From: an uncultured Acetatifactor sp.
GTDB taxonomy: Bacteria > Bacillota > Clostridia > Lachnospirales > Lachnospiraceae
NCBI GenBank assembly: GCA_934394665.1
Contig: CAKRRS010000012.1
Coordinates: 1-51,271 of the forward strand
Reading direction: 5' to 3'
Length of the DNA: 51,271 nt
Shown: positions 1 to 8,493 of the stretch, piece by piece
How positions within the stretch are numbered: position 1 is the first letter of the stretch
Layout of the letters: each line of letters opens with the position of its first letter
The notes under the pieces: model-generated
What the model was told of the DNA's origin: nothing
Seen by the model: the letters and a program-made list of their open reading frames with translations, nothing else
Database searches by the model: none
Position numbers and translations under genes: made by a program

Positions 1-108
1 TATGTACCGCTACGTCTGTTTCCGAACGCAAGTGATGTCAGCGTTTCTTATATGCAATCGGGGCTACGGCGACAGGTTTGCAAACAAATTAACTTTCAAG
101 TTACGTAC
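1..108. other. Left-edge region without a gene
   Basis: This short edge lies past the PHP stop. I saw no convincing gene, terminator or promoter in it; a short plus-strand open frame crossing it is antisense to the PHP gene. Confidence 0.4.
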
Positions 109-999
109 TTACGGTCGCAGCTTTTCCAGCACTTCATCCGGCACGCATAGTTTGCCCCAGCCTGTCCCAAGGTCGATTTTAGGCTTGTTGGCACCGTGGA
201 AGTCGGAGCCGCCGCTGATCTTCAGGCCATACTTGGAGGCCAGTCCGCGGATCTGGCGCTCTTCAGCGGTATTATAGGTGCTGTAGATGGCTTCGATGCC
301 GACAAGTCCGATGGATTTCAGTTCAGCTACGAGAGCCTCCAGTCGGTCATCGCTCATGTGATAGAGAATCGGATGTGCCAGTATGGGGATGCCGCCGGCA
401 CCGAGGATAAGTTCCACGGCCTGCGCAGGGGTTACCTTTTCGCGGGGAACGAAGCAGGGACAGCGGTCGCCGACATAACGGTCGAAGGCTTCTTTCAGAC
501 TCTGAATATAGCCGTGGGAGAGGAGAAATCTTGCAAAATGAGCTCTGGTGATCACAGCACCGGGAAACTCTGCCAGTAATGCCTCATAGGTAATATCTAT
601 GCCATGCTCCCGCAGGAGTGCACACATTTTCTTGTTGCGATTTTCCCTGGAATGAATGAAATCTTCCAAATAGTGGGCGAAATCCAGTTGATGATAGTCG
701 ATAAATAATCCGACCATGTGGATATCCTTACCCTGATATTCCGTAGACAATTCGATGCCGGGGATTATCTCCGGGATTTGCGAGGTCGGACTATTTAGGC
801 TGTCAGGAGTCGAAAACGGTGTGGAAAGAGTCTTTTTCCGCAGGCTATCTGCATAGTTGATTGCCCGGTCAAGTCCGCTTACCGTGTCGTGATCCGTAAG
901 CGCAAAGGCTGTTAAGCCTTTTTTTATTGCATAATCTACTAATTCCTCCGGTGTGAAAGTGCCGTCGGAGCAGGTGGAATGTACGTGCAAATCTACCAT
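109..999 (-). CDS. PHP-domain phosphoesterase (TrpH/YciV-like)
   Basis: A 296-residue soluble protein of the PHP metal-dependent phosphoesterase family. The N-terminal HVHST motif (residues 5-9), LTDHDT near residue 35, a PGIE segment, an ILAHP segment and a C-terminal GGSDFHG supply the histidines and aspartates that bind the usual three-metal cluster. Relatives such as E. coli YciV (RNase AM) hydrolyse 3',5'-nucleoside bisphosphates or trim 5'-monophosphorylated RNA; that activity is inferred from family membership only. An insertion rich in Ser, Thr and Pro near residues 55-75 is unusual. The ATG follows AAGGGAG at about 8 nt. The upstream gene on the same strand ends in a terminator-like hairpin, so it is probably transcribed alone. 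Confidence 0.85.
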   Translation of the reverse strand: MVDLHVHSTCSDGTFTPEELVDYAIKKGLTAFALTDHDTVSGLDRAINYADSLRKKTLSTPFSTPDSLNSPTSQIPEIIPGIELSTEYQGKDIHMVGLFIDYHQLDFAHYLEDFIHSRENRNKKMCALLREHGIDITYEALLAEFPGAVITRAHFARFLLSHGYIQSLKEAFDRYVGDRCPCFVPREKVTPAQAVELILGAGGIPILAHPILYHMSDDRLEALVAELKSIGLVGIEAIYSTYNTAEERQIRGLASKYGLKISGGSDFHGANKPKIDLGTGWGKLCVPDEVLEKLRP

Positions 1000-1052
1000 G
1001 ATGTAATCTCCCTTTTTTAAAATTCTTAATGTGTTCTTACTATCTATCAGTT

Positions 1053-1078
1053 AAAAAACAAGAGAATCTACTTGTTTT
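1053..1078 (-). terminator. Intrinsic terminator after the metallophosphoesterase gene
   Basis: Read on the minus strand, AAAACAAG and CTTGTTTT pair over 8 bp around an 8-nt loop, and the 3' arm runs into two more T residues. It lies about 75 bp past the metallophosphoesterase stop and 55 bp before the PHP gene. The stem is A/T-rich, so strength is uncertain. Confidence 0.5.
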
Positions 1079-1153
1079 AAACTTCGATGAGTTTCATTTT
1101 ATAACCGGTTAGACCATATTTGCAAATATATCTGTGATGTCCTTACGGTTGCG

Positions 1154-2011
1154 TTATTCCTGTATGATCCCCATATCATACAGTGCCTTTTCCCAATAGG
1201 AAGCATCAATACAATACCAGGGATCTTTGTAACCGTTTAATTTCATGACATGTCTTAATGCGGTTCCATGAGATGGTTTGCCGGTGAGTAACAAATGTTC
1301 TGTAATCATACACCAATACGGAGTTTTATCCCAAAGACCGGAATCGTGAAGCTCTTTTATTACCGCATCTACATCATATTCCAATGAAAAAAATTCGGGA
1401 TTCCATTCCCTGCCATCAGAGGTTAGTATCAGATACTGTGTTTTTTTAGGTGAATTGAGGGGGACTCCCACAGAGCCTGCGTTGAATATCTTTTTCTCAC
1501 CATCGAAGACGATACCCCGGATATGCGTATGACCGCATATGATATATTTTTCTCTGTATTGATGGATAGTCTCTGAGAATTTTTCATCATCCGGAAGTAA
1601 TGTCCTGTTGTTTGCTGACGGTGTTCCATGACATATTAAGATAGGTTCTGTTCCGTCAAACGCAAGTACCCGGCTGATCGGCAGGCTTTCAAAAAAATCA
1701 ATATCTTCAGACTGCAGATTTTCATAATTATTTAGCATTGCCATGATACTATGATTCCCATTTTTCCAATCACAGTTGATATTTTTTCTGCGATTGATCC
1801 AATAATCTTCTTTATTTCCACGTAAGAAAAAGCAGGAATAGTTATTCCTCATATCATAAAGAATTTGCAAGGTTTTTTGAGGATAAGGAAATTCTCCCAG
1901 ATAATCTCCTAAAAAAATATAGGAATCGACATTTTGACGGAAAGCATGGTCTAAACACTTTTGCAGGGCTTTATAGTTACCATGTATGTCTGAAAGAATT
2001 GCTATTTTCAT
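1154..2011 (-). CDS. Calcineurin-like metallophosphoesterase
   Basis: A 285-residue protein of the YfcE/MJ0936-like metallophosphoesterase superfamily. The metal ligands are readable in order: SDIHGN (residues 7-12), LGDY, RGNKED, ICHGTP and GHTH, and GSVG follows where the fold normally closes. Substrate unknown; relatives cleave phosphodiesters or phosphoprotein substrates. The start was placed at the ATG giving MKIAILSD, which follows GGGAG at 9 nt; an upstream start would add 21 residues with no family match. The C-terminal 80 residues (after about 200) are an extension with no recognised motif. The gene reads visibly more A/T-rich than its neighbours, which may mean later acquisition. 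Confidence 0.82.
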   Translation of the reverse strand: MKIAILSDIHGNYKALQKCLDHAFRQNVDSYIFLGDYLGEFPYPQKTLQILYDMRNNYSCFFLRGNKEDYWINRRKNINCDWKNGNHSIMAMLNNYENLQSEDIDFFESLPISRVLAFDGTEPILICHGTPSANNRTLLPDDEKFSETIHQYREKYIICGHTHIRGIVFDGEKKIFNAGSVGVPLNSPKKTQYLILTSDGREWNPEFFSLEYDVDAVIKELHDSGLWDKTPYWCMITEHLLLTGKPSHGTALRHVMKLNGYKDPWYCIDASYWEKALYDMGIIQE

Positions 2012-2049
2012 CTGAAGGCTCCCTGTGTTGGTAAATGTTTGCGTAAATG

Positions 2050-2096
2050 AAATGGATGTCGGAAATTCCGGCATCCATTTCGCAAGGTGCCTTGCG
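2050..2096 (-). terminator. Tandem hairpins after the ABC-F gene
   Basis: Two abutting stem-loops lie between the ABC-F stop and the metallophosphoesterase start. CGCAAGG/CCTTGCG has a 2-nt loop. AAATGGATG plus CGGAA pairs with TTCCG plus CATCCATTT around a single-base loop. The T-rich tail is weak (CATTTCATTTACG on the minus strand), so this may be a terminator or a transcript-end stabiliser that also sits in the next gene's leader. Confidence 0.5.
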
Positions 2097-2106
2097 GCAC
2101 ACGTTA

Positions 2107-3744
2107 TTAGTTCTCGTCGTCCTCGGTCTGTGCGGTGAAGACGGTACGCTTTCTTGCCATTTCATCGCTTGCCAGATATTCATCGTAGGTAGTGATCTTG
2201 TCTACCAGACTGCCGTTCGGCAGAATCTCGATGATACGGTTTGCTGTGGTCTGTACAAACTGGTGGTCATGGCAGGAGAACAGTGCCACGCCGGGGAATT
2301 TGATCAGACCGTTGTTCAGCGCGGTGATGGACTCCATGTCCAGATGGTTGGTGGGCTCATCCAGGATCAGGCAGTTAGCGCCGCTGATCATCATCTTGGA
2401 CAGCAGGCAGCGAACCTTCTCACCACCGGAGAGTACGCGGACCTTTTTCACACCGTCTTCTCCGGCGAACAGCATACGTCCCAGGAATCCACGTACATAA
2501 GTGGCATCCTTCACGGGAGAGTAGCCGGTCAGCCAGTCGGCGATGGTCATATCGTTATCGAACTCAGCGGTATTGTCCTTCGGGAAGTAGGACTGGGAAG
2601 TGGTAACACCCCACTTGTAGGTTCCTTCGTCCGGCTCGATCTCTCCGGCCAGGATCTGGAACAGAGTGGTCTTCGCCAGCTCGCAGCTGCCTACGAAAGC
2701 AACCTTGTCCTCACGGCCTAAGGTAAAGGAAATATCGTTCAGTACCTTTTCCCCGTTAACAGTCTTGGACAGATGCTCGACAGCCAGTACTTCGTTACCA
2801 ATCTCGCGCTCGGGACGGAAGTCGATATAAGGGTATTTTCTGCTGGAAGGCTTAATGTCATCCAACTCAATTTTTTCCAGTGCACGTTTTCTGGAAGTAG
2901 CCTGCTTGGATTTGGAAGCGTTCGCGGAGAAACGGGAGATGAACTCCTGCAATTCCTTGATTTTTTCTTCCTTTTTCTTGTTGGCTTCCTTCATCTGTTT
3001 GATCAGCAGCTGGCTGGACTCATACCAGAAGTCATAGTTACCGGCATACAGCTGGATCTTACCGTAATCGATGTCGGCGATCTGGGTACATACCTTGTTC
3101 AGGAAATAACGGTCATGGGATACCACGATAACGGTATTCTCGAAATCAATCAGGAAGTCCTCCAGCCATGCGATCGCATCCAGATCCAGATGGTTGGTAG
3201 GCTCGTCGAGCAGCAGGATGTCGGGGTTACCGAACAGAGCTTTTGCTAACAGGACTTTGACCTTCAGGCTGCCGTCCAGATCCTTCATGAGAGAGTAGTG
3301 GAACTCGGTGCCGATGCCCAGACCGTTCAACAGCATGGCTGCGTTGGATTCTGCTTCCCAACCGTCCATCTCGGCGAATTCCGCTTCCAGCTCGCTGGCA
3401 CGGATGCCGTCCTCGTCACTGAAATCTTCTTTTGCATAAATGGCATCCTTTTCCTTCATGATCTGGAAAAGACGCGCATTACCCATGATTACGGTATCCA
3501 TAACCACGTTGTCATCGTATTTGAAATGATCCTGCTCCAACACGGAGAGACGCTGACCGGGGGTGATGACGATATCACCTTTGGTAGTCTCCAGCTGACC
3601 GGAGAGAATCTTTAAAAAGGTGGATTTACCGGCACCGTTGGCTCCGATGAGTCCATAGCAGTTGCCCTCGGTAAACTTGATGTTGACATCTTCGAATAAA
3701 GCTTTCTTACCCACACGGTAAGTTACATTGTTTGCACTGATCAT
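2107..3744 (-). CDS. ybiT: ABC-F ATPase, YbiT/YkpA type
   Basis: A 545-residue protein with two ABC ATPase domains and no membrane segments, as in the ABC-F family of ribosome-associated ATPases. NBD1 has Walker A GANGAGKST (residues 34-42). Each half ends in LLLDEPTNHLD or LILDEPTNHLD, and an LSGGEK signature precedes the second. The inter-domain arm contains SRFSANASKSKQATSR, which is characteristic of E. coli YbiT. NBD2 has GSCELAKTT (352-360), with Ala in place of the usual Gly before the catalytic Lys; from memory Firmicutes YkpA shares this, so it is probably a lineage trait. The start at MISANNVTYR follows AGAGG. No antibiotic-resistance leader peptide was seen, so a housekeeping translation role is more likely than drug resistance. 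Confidence 0.92.
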   Translation of the reverse strand: MISANNVTYRVGKKALFEDVNIKFTEGNCYGLIGANGAGKSTFLKILSGQLETTKGDIVITPGQRLSVLEQDHFKYDDNVVMDTVIMGNARLFQIMKEKDAIYAKEDFSDEDGIRASELEAEFAEMDGWEAESNAAMLLNGLGIGTEFHYSLMKDLDGSLKVKVLLAKALFGNPDILLLDEPTNHLDLDAIAWLEDFLIDFENTVIVVSHDRYFLNKVCTQIADIDYGKIQLYAGNYDFWYESSQLLIKQMKEANKKKEEKIKELQEFISRFSANASKSKQATSRKRALEKIELDDIKPSSRKYPYIDFRPEREIGNEVLAVEHLSKTVNGEKVLNDISFTLGREDKVAFVGSCELAKTTLFQILAGEIEPDEGTYKWGVTTSQSYFPKDNTAEFDNDMTIADWLTGYSPVKDATYVRGFLGRMLFAGEDGVKKVRVLSGGEKVRCLLSKMMISGANCLILDEPTNHLDMESITALNNGLIKFPGVALFSCHDHQFVQTTANRIIEILPNGSLVDKITTYDEYLASDEMARKRTVFTAQTEDDEN

Positions 3745-3798
3745 TCTGAAACCTCTTGATTTTCTACTAATTAAATGTGTTACAAAGTCACCCTTTTC

Positions 3799-3826
3799 AT
3801 TATACATAAAGCCAAGTAGATTTCAA
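3799..3826 (-). promoter_or_regulatory. Promoter of the ABC-F gene
   Basis: On the minus strand a TTGAAA -35 box is followed after 16 bp by a perfect TATAAT -10 box. It drives the ABC-F gene with a leader of about 45 nt. It is divergent from the glycerate kinase promoter. Confidence 0.7.
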
Positions 3827-3875
3827 GGAAAAAGTGGGAAGAAAAAAGCATTCCATATATTTTGGGTCGAAAATT

Positions 3876-3884
3876 TGCTATAAT
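3876..3884 (+). promoter_or_regulatory. Extended -10 promoter of glycerate kinase
   Basis: TGCTATAAT is a perfect extended -10 element about 35 bp before the start codon. No good -35 box sits at 17 bp, which is common for extended -10 promoters. Confidence 0.6.
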
Positions 3885-3918
3885 AAAAACATTGATAGCA
3901 AAAAAGGGGGGAAAAAAC

Positions 3919-5055
3919 TTGCAGAAAGTAATCGTGGTACCGGATAGTTTTAAAGGAAGTATGACATCACGGGAGGTTGCCGATATTTTGGCAGCGTCTG
4001 CAAAGCAGTATCTAAAATGTGAGACGGTCAGACTGCCGATTGCGGATGGTGGAGAAGGAAGCCTGGAGTGTATTCTGCGTGCGAAAGGAGGCAACAGAAA
4101 GCTTGTAAGGGTGCATTCGCCGGAAAATAAGCTGATAGAGGCAGCATACGGTATTCTGGAAGATGGGACAGCTGTGATTGAAATTGCCCAAAGCAGTGGA
4201 TTGACCAGGCAGACGGGATTCCATGCTTTGGATGCCACAACTTACGGCTTTGGAGAACTGATTACGGCTGCGTTGAATGCAGGATACCGCAAGTTTTATT
4301 TATGCCTTGGCGGCAGCGCTACCACAGATTGTGGGTGCGGTATGGCTGCAGCGTTGGGCGCCCGTTTCTATAACAAAGAAAATCAGCCATTACTACCGAC
4401 AGGAGGAAGCTTGTCCGAAGTGACGAAAATCGATTGGCAGAATCTGGATCCACGGATTGCAGAGTCAACGTTTACGGTGATGAGTGACGTCACGAATCCT
4501 CTTTACGGTCACAATGGGGCAGCTTATATCTATGCACCCCAAAAAGGGGCTTCAGAAAAAGAAGTAGAGATTTTGGATGATGGGCTTTCGCATGTATCTA
4601 AGGTGATAGAATGCAATTGCCATGTAGATCCGAATACACCTGCAGCCGGAGCGGCAGGGGGTGTCGGATATGGTTGTATGGCATTTTTGAATGCAAAAGT
4701 AGTCAGTGGGATTGATGGCATGTTGCAGTTGTTTCATTTTGACGAAGTGGTGCAAAACAGTGATCTCATTGTAACAGGGGAAGGGTGTCTGGATGAACAG
4801 AGCCTTATGGGAAAGGTGCTGAGCGGCATCCGAAGACATTCGGGAAATAAGGAGATTGTTTCTTTTTGTGGAAAATGTACGGTGCCTGCACAAAGACTTG
4901 CCGGGGATCATATCACTGCGGTGGAAATTGCAACCGGAATTCCGATACAGGAAGCTATGCAGAAGGGACGGGAGTATCTAACGGCTGCTGCAAATAGTTA
5001 TTTCGAAAGCTATAGGGAGGGCTCCCGGGAGCATTCTGAATTGCCGTTTTTATAA
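3919..5055 (+). CDS. Glycerate kinase
   Basis: A 378-residue glycerate kinase (GarK/GlxK family) that phosphorylates glycerate to a phosphoglycerate with ATP, feeding glycolysis. The N-terminus VVPDSFKGSMTS and the segments LPIADGGEGS, CLGGSATTDCG and VTGEGCLDEQS are family hallmarks. The start was placed at a TTG because GGGGGG lies 7 nt before it and the family begins with (M)xKVVVxPDSFKG. The reading frame stays open about 57 nt further upstream, but that part lies over the promoter. The next gene, a carrier, has its own promoter, so this is likely monocistronic. Confidence 0.9.
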   Translation: MQKVIVVPDSFKGSMTSREVADILAASAKQYLKCETVRLPIADGGEGSLECILRAKGGNRKLVRVHSPENKLIEAAYGILEDGTAVIEIAQSSGLTRQTGFHALDATTYGFGELITAALNAGYRKFYLCLGGSATTDCGCGMAAALGARFYNKENQPLLPTGGSLSEVTKIDWQNLDPRIAESTFTVMSDVTNPLYGHNGAAYIYAPQKGASEKEVEILDDGLSHVSKVIECNCHVDPNTPAAGAAGGVGYGCMAFLNAKVVSGIDGMLQLFHFDEVVQNSDLIVTGEGCLDEQSLMGKVLSGIRRHSGNKEIVSFCGKCTVPAQRLAGDHITAVEIATGIPIQEAMQKGREYLTAAANSYFESYREGSREHSELPFL

Positions 5056-5099
5056 AATAAAAGGTAAGGGAAATATTACACGGATTTTACACAGAAAGA

Positions 5100-5128
5100 T
5101 TGCGGCGTGTGTATGACTTTGTTACAAT
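5100..5128 (+). promoter_or_regulatory. Promoter of the MFS gene
   Basis: TTGCGG, a 17-bp spacer and TACAAT, with TGT before the -10 box. The ATG follows about 28 nt later, behind GGGAGG. Confidence 0.7.
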
Positions 5129-5155
5129 GAAGGTATCAACTTGGGAGGTTTTCTT

Positions 5156-6589
5156 ATGGAGACTAAATTGAATTACAAAAGAACGTTTCTGATCGGACTG
5201 GCATTTTTGAGTATCTGCTCCTTTTGGCAGATGTATGACAACATCATTCCCCTGATTCTGCAGAATACGTATCATCTGGGCGAGACGATGACAGGTGCGG
5301 TCATGGCATTGGACAATGTGCTGGCAATTTTTCTGCTGCCGGTATTCGGTATGCTGTCGGATCAGGTACATACGAAGCTGGGGAGAAGAATGCCGTTTAT
5401 CATAGTGGGCACGATTCTGGCGGTGATCTTCATGTTGCTGCTGCCGGTGATCGACAATGCGGAAAAAGCAAGATGGAGTACCGGAGAATCCTTTAGCAAT
5501 CAGTGGATTTTCCTGGGTGTGTTATTCTTTACACTGGTATCCATGGGACTGTACCGCTCTCCGGCGGTGGCGCTGATGCCGGATGTAACACCGAATCACC
5601 TGCGCAGCCGTGCCAATGCGGTGATCAATCTCATGGGAGCTGTCGGCGGTGTCTATGCGCTGATCATGATCAAAGTACTGGTCGGTAAGGGGGATACACC
5701 GGATTATCTGCCGCTGTTTGCAAGCATTGCGGCTGTCATGGCAATCGCCGTGGGTATCCTGGTCATTACCATCCGGGAAAATAAGCTGCGCGAGGAAGTA
5801 GAAAAAGCGGAAGCAGCCGGCGTATCAAAAGTAGAAGAGCAGGCGATGGCTGAGGGCGTGGAAGCCGCAGGCGAGATCGAGGCTGTGGCTGACAATGGCA
5901 AAACAGAGGCGCTTGAGAAAGCGGGTAAAGCAACAGAAAATATTGCGGATGCAAAGAATGACAACAGCAAGGGTATGCCGAAGGATGTAAAGCGCAGTAT
6001 GTATTTCATGCTGGCATCTATTTTCCTGTGGTTCACCGCATACAACGCTGTGACGACAGCATTTTCCCGTTACACGAAGGTCGTATGGAAGATGGAAGGC
6101 GGCAGCTTTGCCAACTGTCTGATGGTGGCTACGGTGGCAGCTATTTTCAGCTATATCCCTATCGGAAGCATTTCGGCGAAGATCGGTCGTAAGAAAACGA
6201 TTATGGGCGGTGTGCTCCTGATGGCAGCCTGCTATGGTGCAGCTATTTTTGCCAGAGAATATCACCCCATTGTCAACCTTGCGTTTGCACTGATCGGTGT
6301 AGCATGGGCGGCAATCAATGTCAATTCCTATCCCATGATCGTAGCTATGAGCAGCGGCAGTGATGTGGGCAAATTCACCGGAACCTATTATACATTTTCC
6401 ATGGCCGCACAGATCCTGACCCCGGTGCTGTCCGGATTTTTACTGGAAAATGTATCTTACAACACCCTGTTCCCTTATGCACTGTTCTTCTCTCTGATGG
6501 CATTCCTGACCATGACTCAGGTGCGACACGGTGATGTGAAGCCACAGAAAAAGGAGAGCGTTCTGGAGAACTTTGACGTGGATGATTGA
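5156..6589 (+). CDS. MFS transporter, SLC45/GPH-like sugar carrier
   Basis: A 477-residue membrane protein with about 12 hydrophobic segments in two halves. DQVHTKLGRRMPFI between the second and third segments is the MFS loop motif in the form seen in sugar carriers of the SLC45/GPH type. The central loop (about residues 205-285) is unusually long and made mostly of Ala, Glu, Lys and Val, with no recognised domain. Substrate is not certain; the neighbouring glycerate kinase suggests a sugar or sugar acid but the two genes have separate promoters. The start ATG (METKLNYK) follows GGGAGG at 7 nt; a TTG 15 nt upstream overlaps that site and was rejected. Confidence 0.85.
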   Translation: METKLNYKRTFLIGLAFLSICSFWQMYDNIIPLILQNTYHLGETMTGAVMALDNVLAIFLLPVFGMLSDQVHTKLGRRMPFIIVGTILAVIFMLLLPVIDNAEKARWSTGESFSNQWIFLGVLFFTLVSMGLYRSPAVALMPDVTPNHLRSRANAVINLMGAVGGVYALIMIKVLVGKGDTPDYLPLFASIAAVMAIAVGILVITIRENKLREEVEKAEAAGVSKVEEQAMAEGVEAAGEIEAVADNGKTEALEKAGKATENIADAKNDNSKGMPKDVKRSMYFMLASIFLWFTAYNAVTTAFSRYTKVVWKMEGGSFANCLMVATVAAIFSYIPIGSISAKIGRKKTIMGGVLLMAACYGAAIFAREYHPIVNLAFALIGVAWAAINVNSYPMIVAMSSGSDVGKFTGTYYTFSMAAQILTPVLSGFLLENVSYNTLFPYALFFSLMAFLTMTQVRHGDVKPQKKESVLENFDVDD

Positions 6590-6712
6590 TACAGATAACT
6601 TTGGCATATAACAGACAGTAGGATACAATTTGGCAAATATGTTGTGATTTCTTTGGAGAATATTAAGAAATACCCACTTGAAAATGGAAGAGTAGTGGAT
6701 TAAAGTAAAAGG

Positions 6713-6754
6713 CAGCGAATCCATACCGGTGAGGAAACCGGAGTGGATTCGCTG
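6713..6754 (+). other. Stem-loop in the leader of the glycerophosphodiesterase gene
   Basis: CAGCGAATCC pairs with GGATTCGCTG (10 bp), with a second CCGG/CCGG step inside. It is followed by TAAAAAG and not by a T run, so it is a poor intrinsic terminator. It lies 34 nt before the next start. The rest of the roughly 200-bp gap shows nothing I recognise. Confidence 0.5.
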
Positions 6755-6787
6755 TAAAAAGTTACAGGAAGACAGAAGGTTATAGGA

Positions 6788-7648
6788 ATGAAAGTAGTAT
6801 GGATCTTATTGATTATTTTGGCAGTTCTCGCAGTTTTGTATTTTCTCATGATTATGCCGAGGATGCTGCACAAGCCGGACACAACCCCTTTCAAAGAATG
6901 GCTTTATGCGCACAGAGGCCTGCATGATAATGCAACACAGGCTCCGGAGAATTCCTTGGCGGCATTCCGGAAAGCTGTGGAAGCAGGCTTCGGCATCGAA
7001 CTGGATATTCAGTTGACGAAGGACAAGATTCCCGTGGTATTTCACGATTTTACATTAAAGAGAGTCTGCGGCGGCGAAGGAAAAGTATGCGATTATACCT
7101 ATGAAGAATTACAGCAGTTTCATCTGTGCGATTCAGAGGAAAAGATTCCGAGGTTCGAGGATGTATTGAAACTGGTGGACGGAAAGGTGCCTCTGATCGT
7201 GGAATTTAAGATTGAGCGCACCGATTTGTCTCTGTGTCCGATCGCGGACAAGATGTTACGGGCGTACCAGGGCATGTATTGCATGGAGTCCTTTAATCCC
7301 CTGGGTGTCCGCTGGTATCGCAAACACCATCCGGATCTGGTGCGGGGTCAGTTGTCCGATGCTTTCCTGAAAGAGGGAGAGTATGTCGGGGTATTGTATT
7401 TCGTATTGCAGAATTTGTTGTTGAACTTCCTGACCAAACCGGATTTCGTGGCATACAATCATCATTATCCTGAGATTCTGTCCAGAAAGCTTTGCAGAGG
7501 ACTGTATCATAATATGGCAGCCGCCTGGACGATCAAGAGTCAGGCGGAGCTGGATGAGGCGAGAAAACATTTTGATATTTACATCTTTGACAGTTTTGTG
7601 CCGGAAGCGATTATCCCAGTATCCCCAGATGCTCCAGCAGAATCTTGA
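6788..7648 (+). CDS. Membrane-anchored glycerophosphodiester phosphodiesterase
   Basis: A 286-residue protein with one N-terminal membrane helix (about residues 4-26) and an extracytoplasmic or membrane-facing GDPD TIM barrel. Catalytic and metal residues appear as YAHRGLHDN (about 40-48), [19 protein letters not shown] and [11 protein letters not shown]. The family hydrolyses glycerophosphodiesters to glycerol-3-phosphate and an alcohol, and acts in lipid and teichoic-acid turnover. The stop lies inside the 3' end of mntP on the other strand: the two convergent genes share 38 bp, with no terminator between them. Confidence 0.88.
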   Translation: MKVVWILLIILAVLAVLYFLMIMPRMLHKPDTTPFKEWLYAHRGLHDNATQAPENSLAAFRKAVEAGFGIELDIQLTKDKIPVVFHDFTLKRVCGGEGKVCDYTYEELQQFHLCDSEEKIPRFEDVLKLVDGKVPLIVEFKIERTDLSLCPIADKMLRAYQGMYCMESFNPLGVRWYRKHHPDLVRGQLSDAFLKEGEYVGVLYFVLQNLLLNFLTKPDFVAYNHHYPEILSRKLCRGLYHNMAAAWTIKSQAELDEARKHFDIYIFDSFVPEAIIPVSPDAPAES

Positions 7649-8174
7649 TACCCATAAGGATCAGGATCACACCGCCTGCGATTTCAGCTTTCGCCTTATA
7701 ACGCAGACCGAAGACGTTGCCGACCTTGACACCGATCATGGAGAGAATCAGTGTGGTCATGCCAATGAAGAGCACTGCGGCAACAATAGTAACTTGTAAA
7801 AATGCGAAGGTCACGCCGACAGCCAGGGCGTCAATGCTGGTGGCAACGGCTAACAGGAACATCGTTTTCATGTCCAGAGAAGCGGTAGCGTGTTCTTCGT
7901 CCTTGGACAGAGCCTCTTTGATCATGGAAGCGCCGATGATACCTAACAGGATAAAGGCAATCCAGTGATCGATGGCTGTGATGAATTGTTCGAACTGGCT
8001 GCCGAGCAGATACCCGATGGCAGGCATCAGCGCCTGGAAGCCTCCGAACCATAAGCCTACGATACCGGCCTTTTTTAAGGTGACGCGATCCATAGCAAGT
8101 CCCTTACAGATCGATACGGCGAAAGCGTCCATAGACAATCCTACGGCAAGAATAAATAAACTGAGCAGATCCAT
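7611..8174 (-). CDS. mntP: Manganese efflux pump MntP
   Basis: A 187-residue, six-helix membrane protein of the MntP (DUF204) family, which exports Mn2+. Two homologous halves each carry the signature aspartate: LSMDAFAVS near the N-terminus and [10 protein letters not shown] after the middle. The start was placed at MDLLSLFI, behind AGAGG; longer frames run back through the leader. The gene is preceded by a manganese riboswitch with a terminator, so it should be switched on when Mn2+ is high. Its 3' end overlaps the GDPD gene on the opposite strand by 38 bp. Confidence 0.94.
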   Translation of the reverse strand: MDLLSLFILAVGLSMDAFAVSICKGLAMDRVTLKKAGIVGLWFGGFQALMPAIGYLLGSQFEQFITAIDHWIAFILLGIIGASMIKEALSKDEEHATASLDMKTMFLLAVATSIDALAVGVTFAFLQVTIVAAVLFIGMTTLILSMIGVKVGNVFGLRYKAKAEIAGGVILILMGIKILLEHLGILG

Positions 8175-8219
8175 TTCAAGTTCCTCTCTTTCCCATTTGT
8201 ATTTTGTCATTTGTCTCAT

Positions 8220-8272
8220 AAAAAAACTCACAGACAATAGATGCAAAATAATTTGTATCCATTGTCTATGAG
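8220..8272 (-). terminator. Expression-platform terminator of the mntP riboswitch
   Basis: On the minus strand a stem of about 20 bp starts at CTCATAGACAAT and closes with ATTGTCTGTGAG, followed by seven T residues. Its first seven bases, CTCATAG, are also the 3' strand of aptamer helix P1, so aptamer folding and terminator folding exclude each other. Confidence 0.85.
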
Positions 8273-8393
8273 TCTCATTATCGCAATTATTGCTTCGAAG
8301 ATACCAGATGCATTGTCCAGACACAGCATCATTATGTTGATATCCTCACAGCCTTCTGTTAAGATAAAAAAGCTGCCAACTACTCCCTCATAG
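8266..8393 (-). promoter_or_regulatory. yybP-ykoY manganese riboswitch aptamer
   Basis: On the minus strand, helix P1 is CTATGAG (8393-8387) with CTCATAG (8272-8266). P1 is followed directly by the conserved GGAGTAG. An ATCAACATAAT box follows in the middle, and a GAGAC segment closes the aptamer. These are the hallmark elements of the yybP-ykoY Mn2+ aptamer, and the gene downstream is mntP, its classic target. Metal-bound P1 would hold CTCATAG and block the terminator, giving an ON switch by antitermination. The mechanism is inferred from the pairing. Confidence 0.9.
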
Positions 8394-8426
8394 GTAGTAT
8401 ATTCAGTTTTCCGGAACGTGAAGCTA

Positions 8427-8455
8427 ATAGTACCTTATTTGAGAAAAAAAGTCAA
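8427..8455 (-). promoter_or_regulatory. Promoter of the mntP riboswitch transcript
   Basis: On the minus strand TTGACT, exactly 17 bp and TACTAT. Transcription would start about 25-30 nt before the aptamer. The element sits just upstream of the divergent acetyltransferase gene. Confidence 0.8.
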
Positions 8456-8493
8456 TAACAATTTGGAAAATGTAGAAAAAGCAGGAGAAAACC

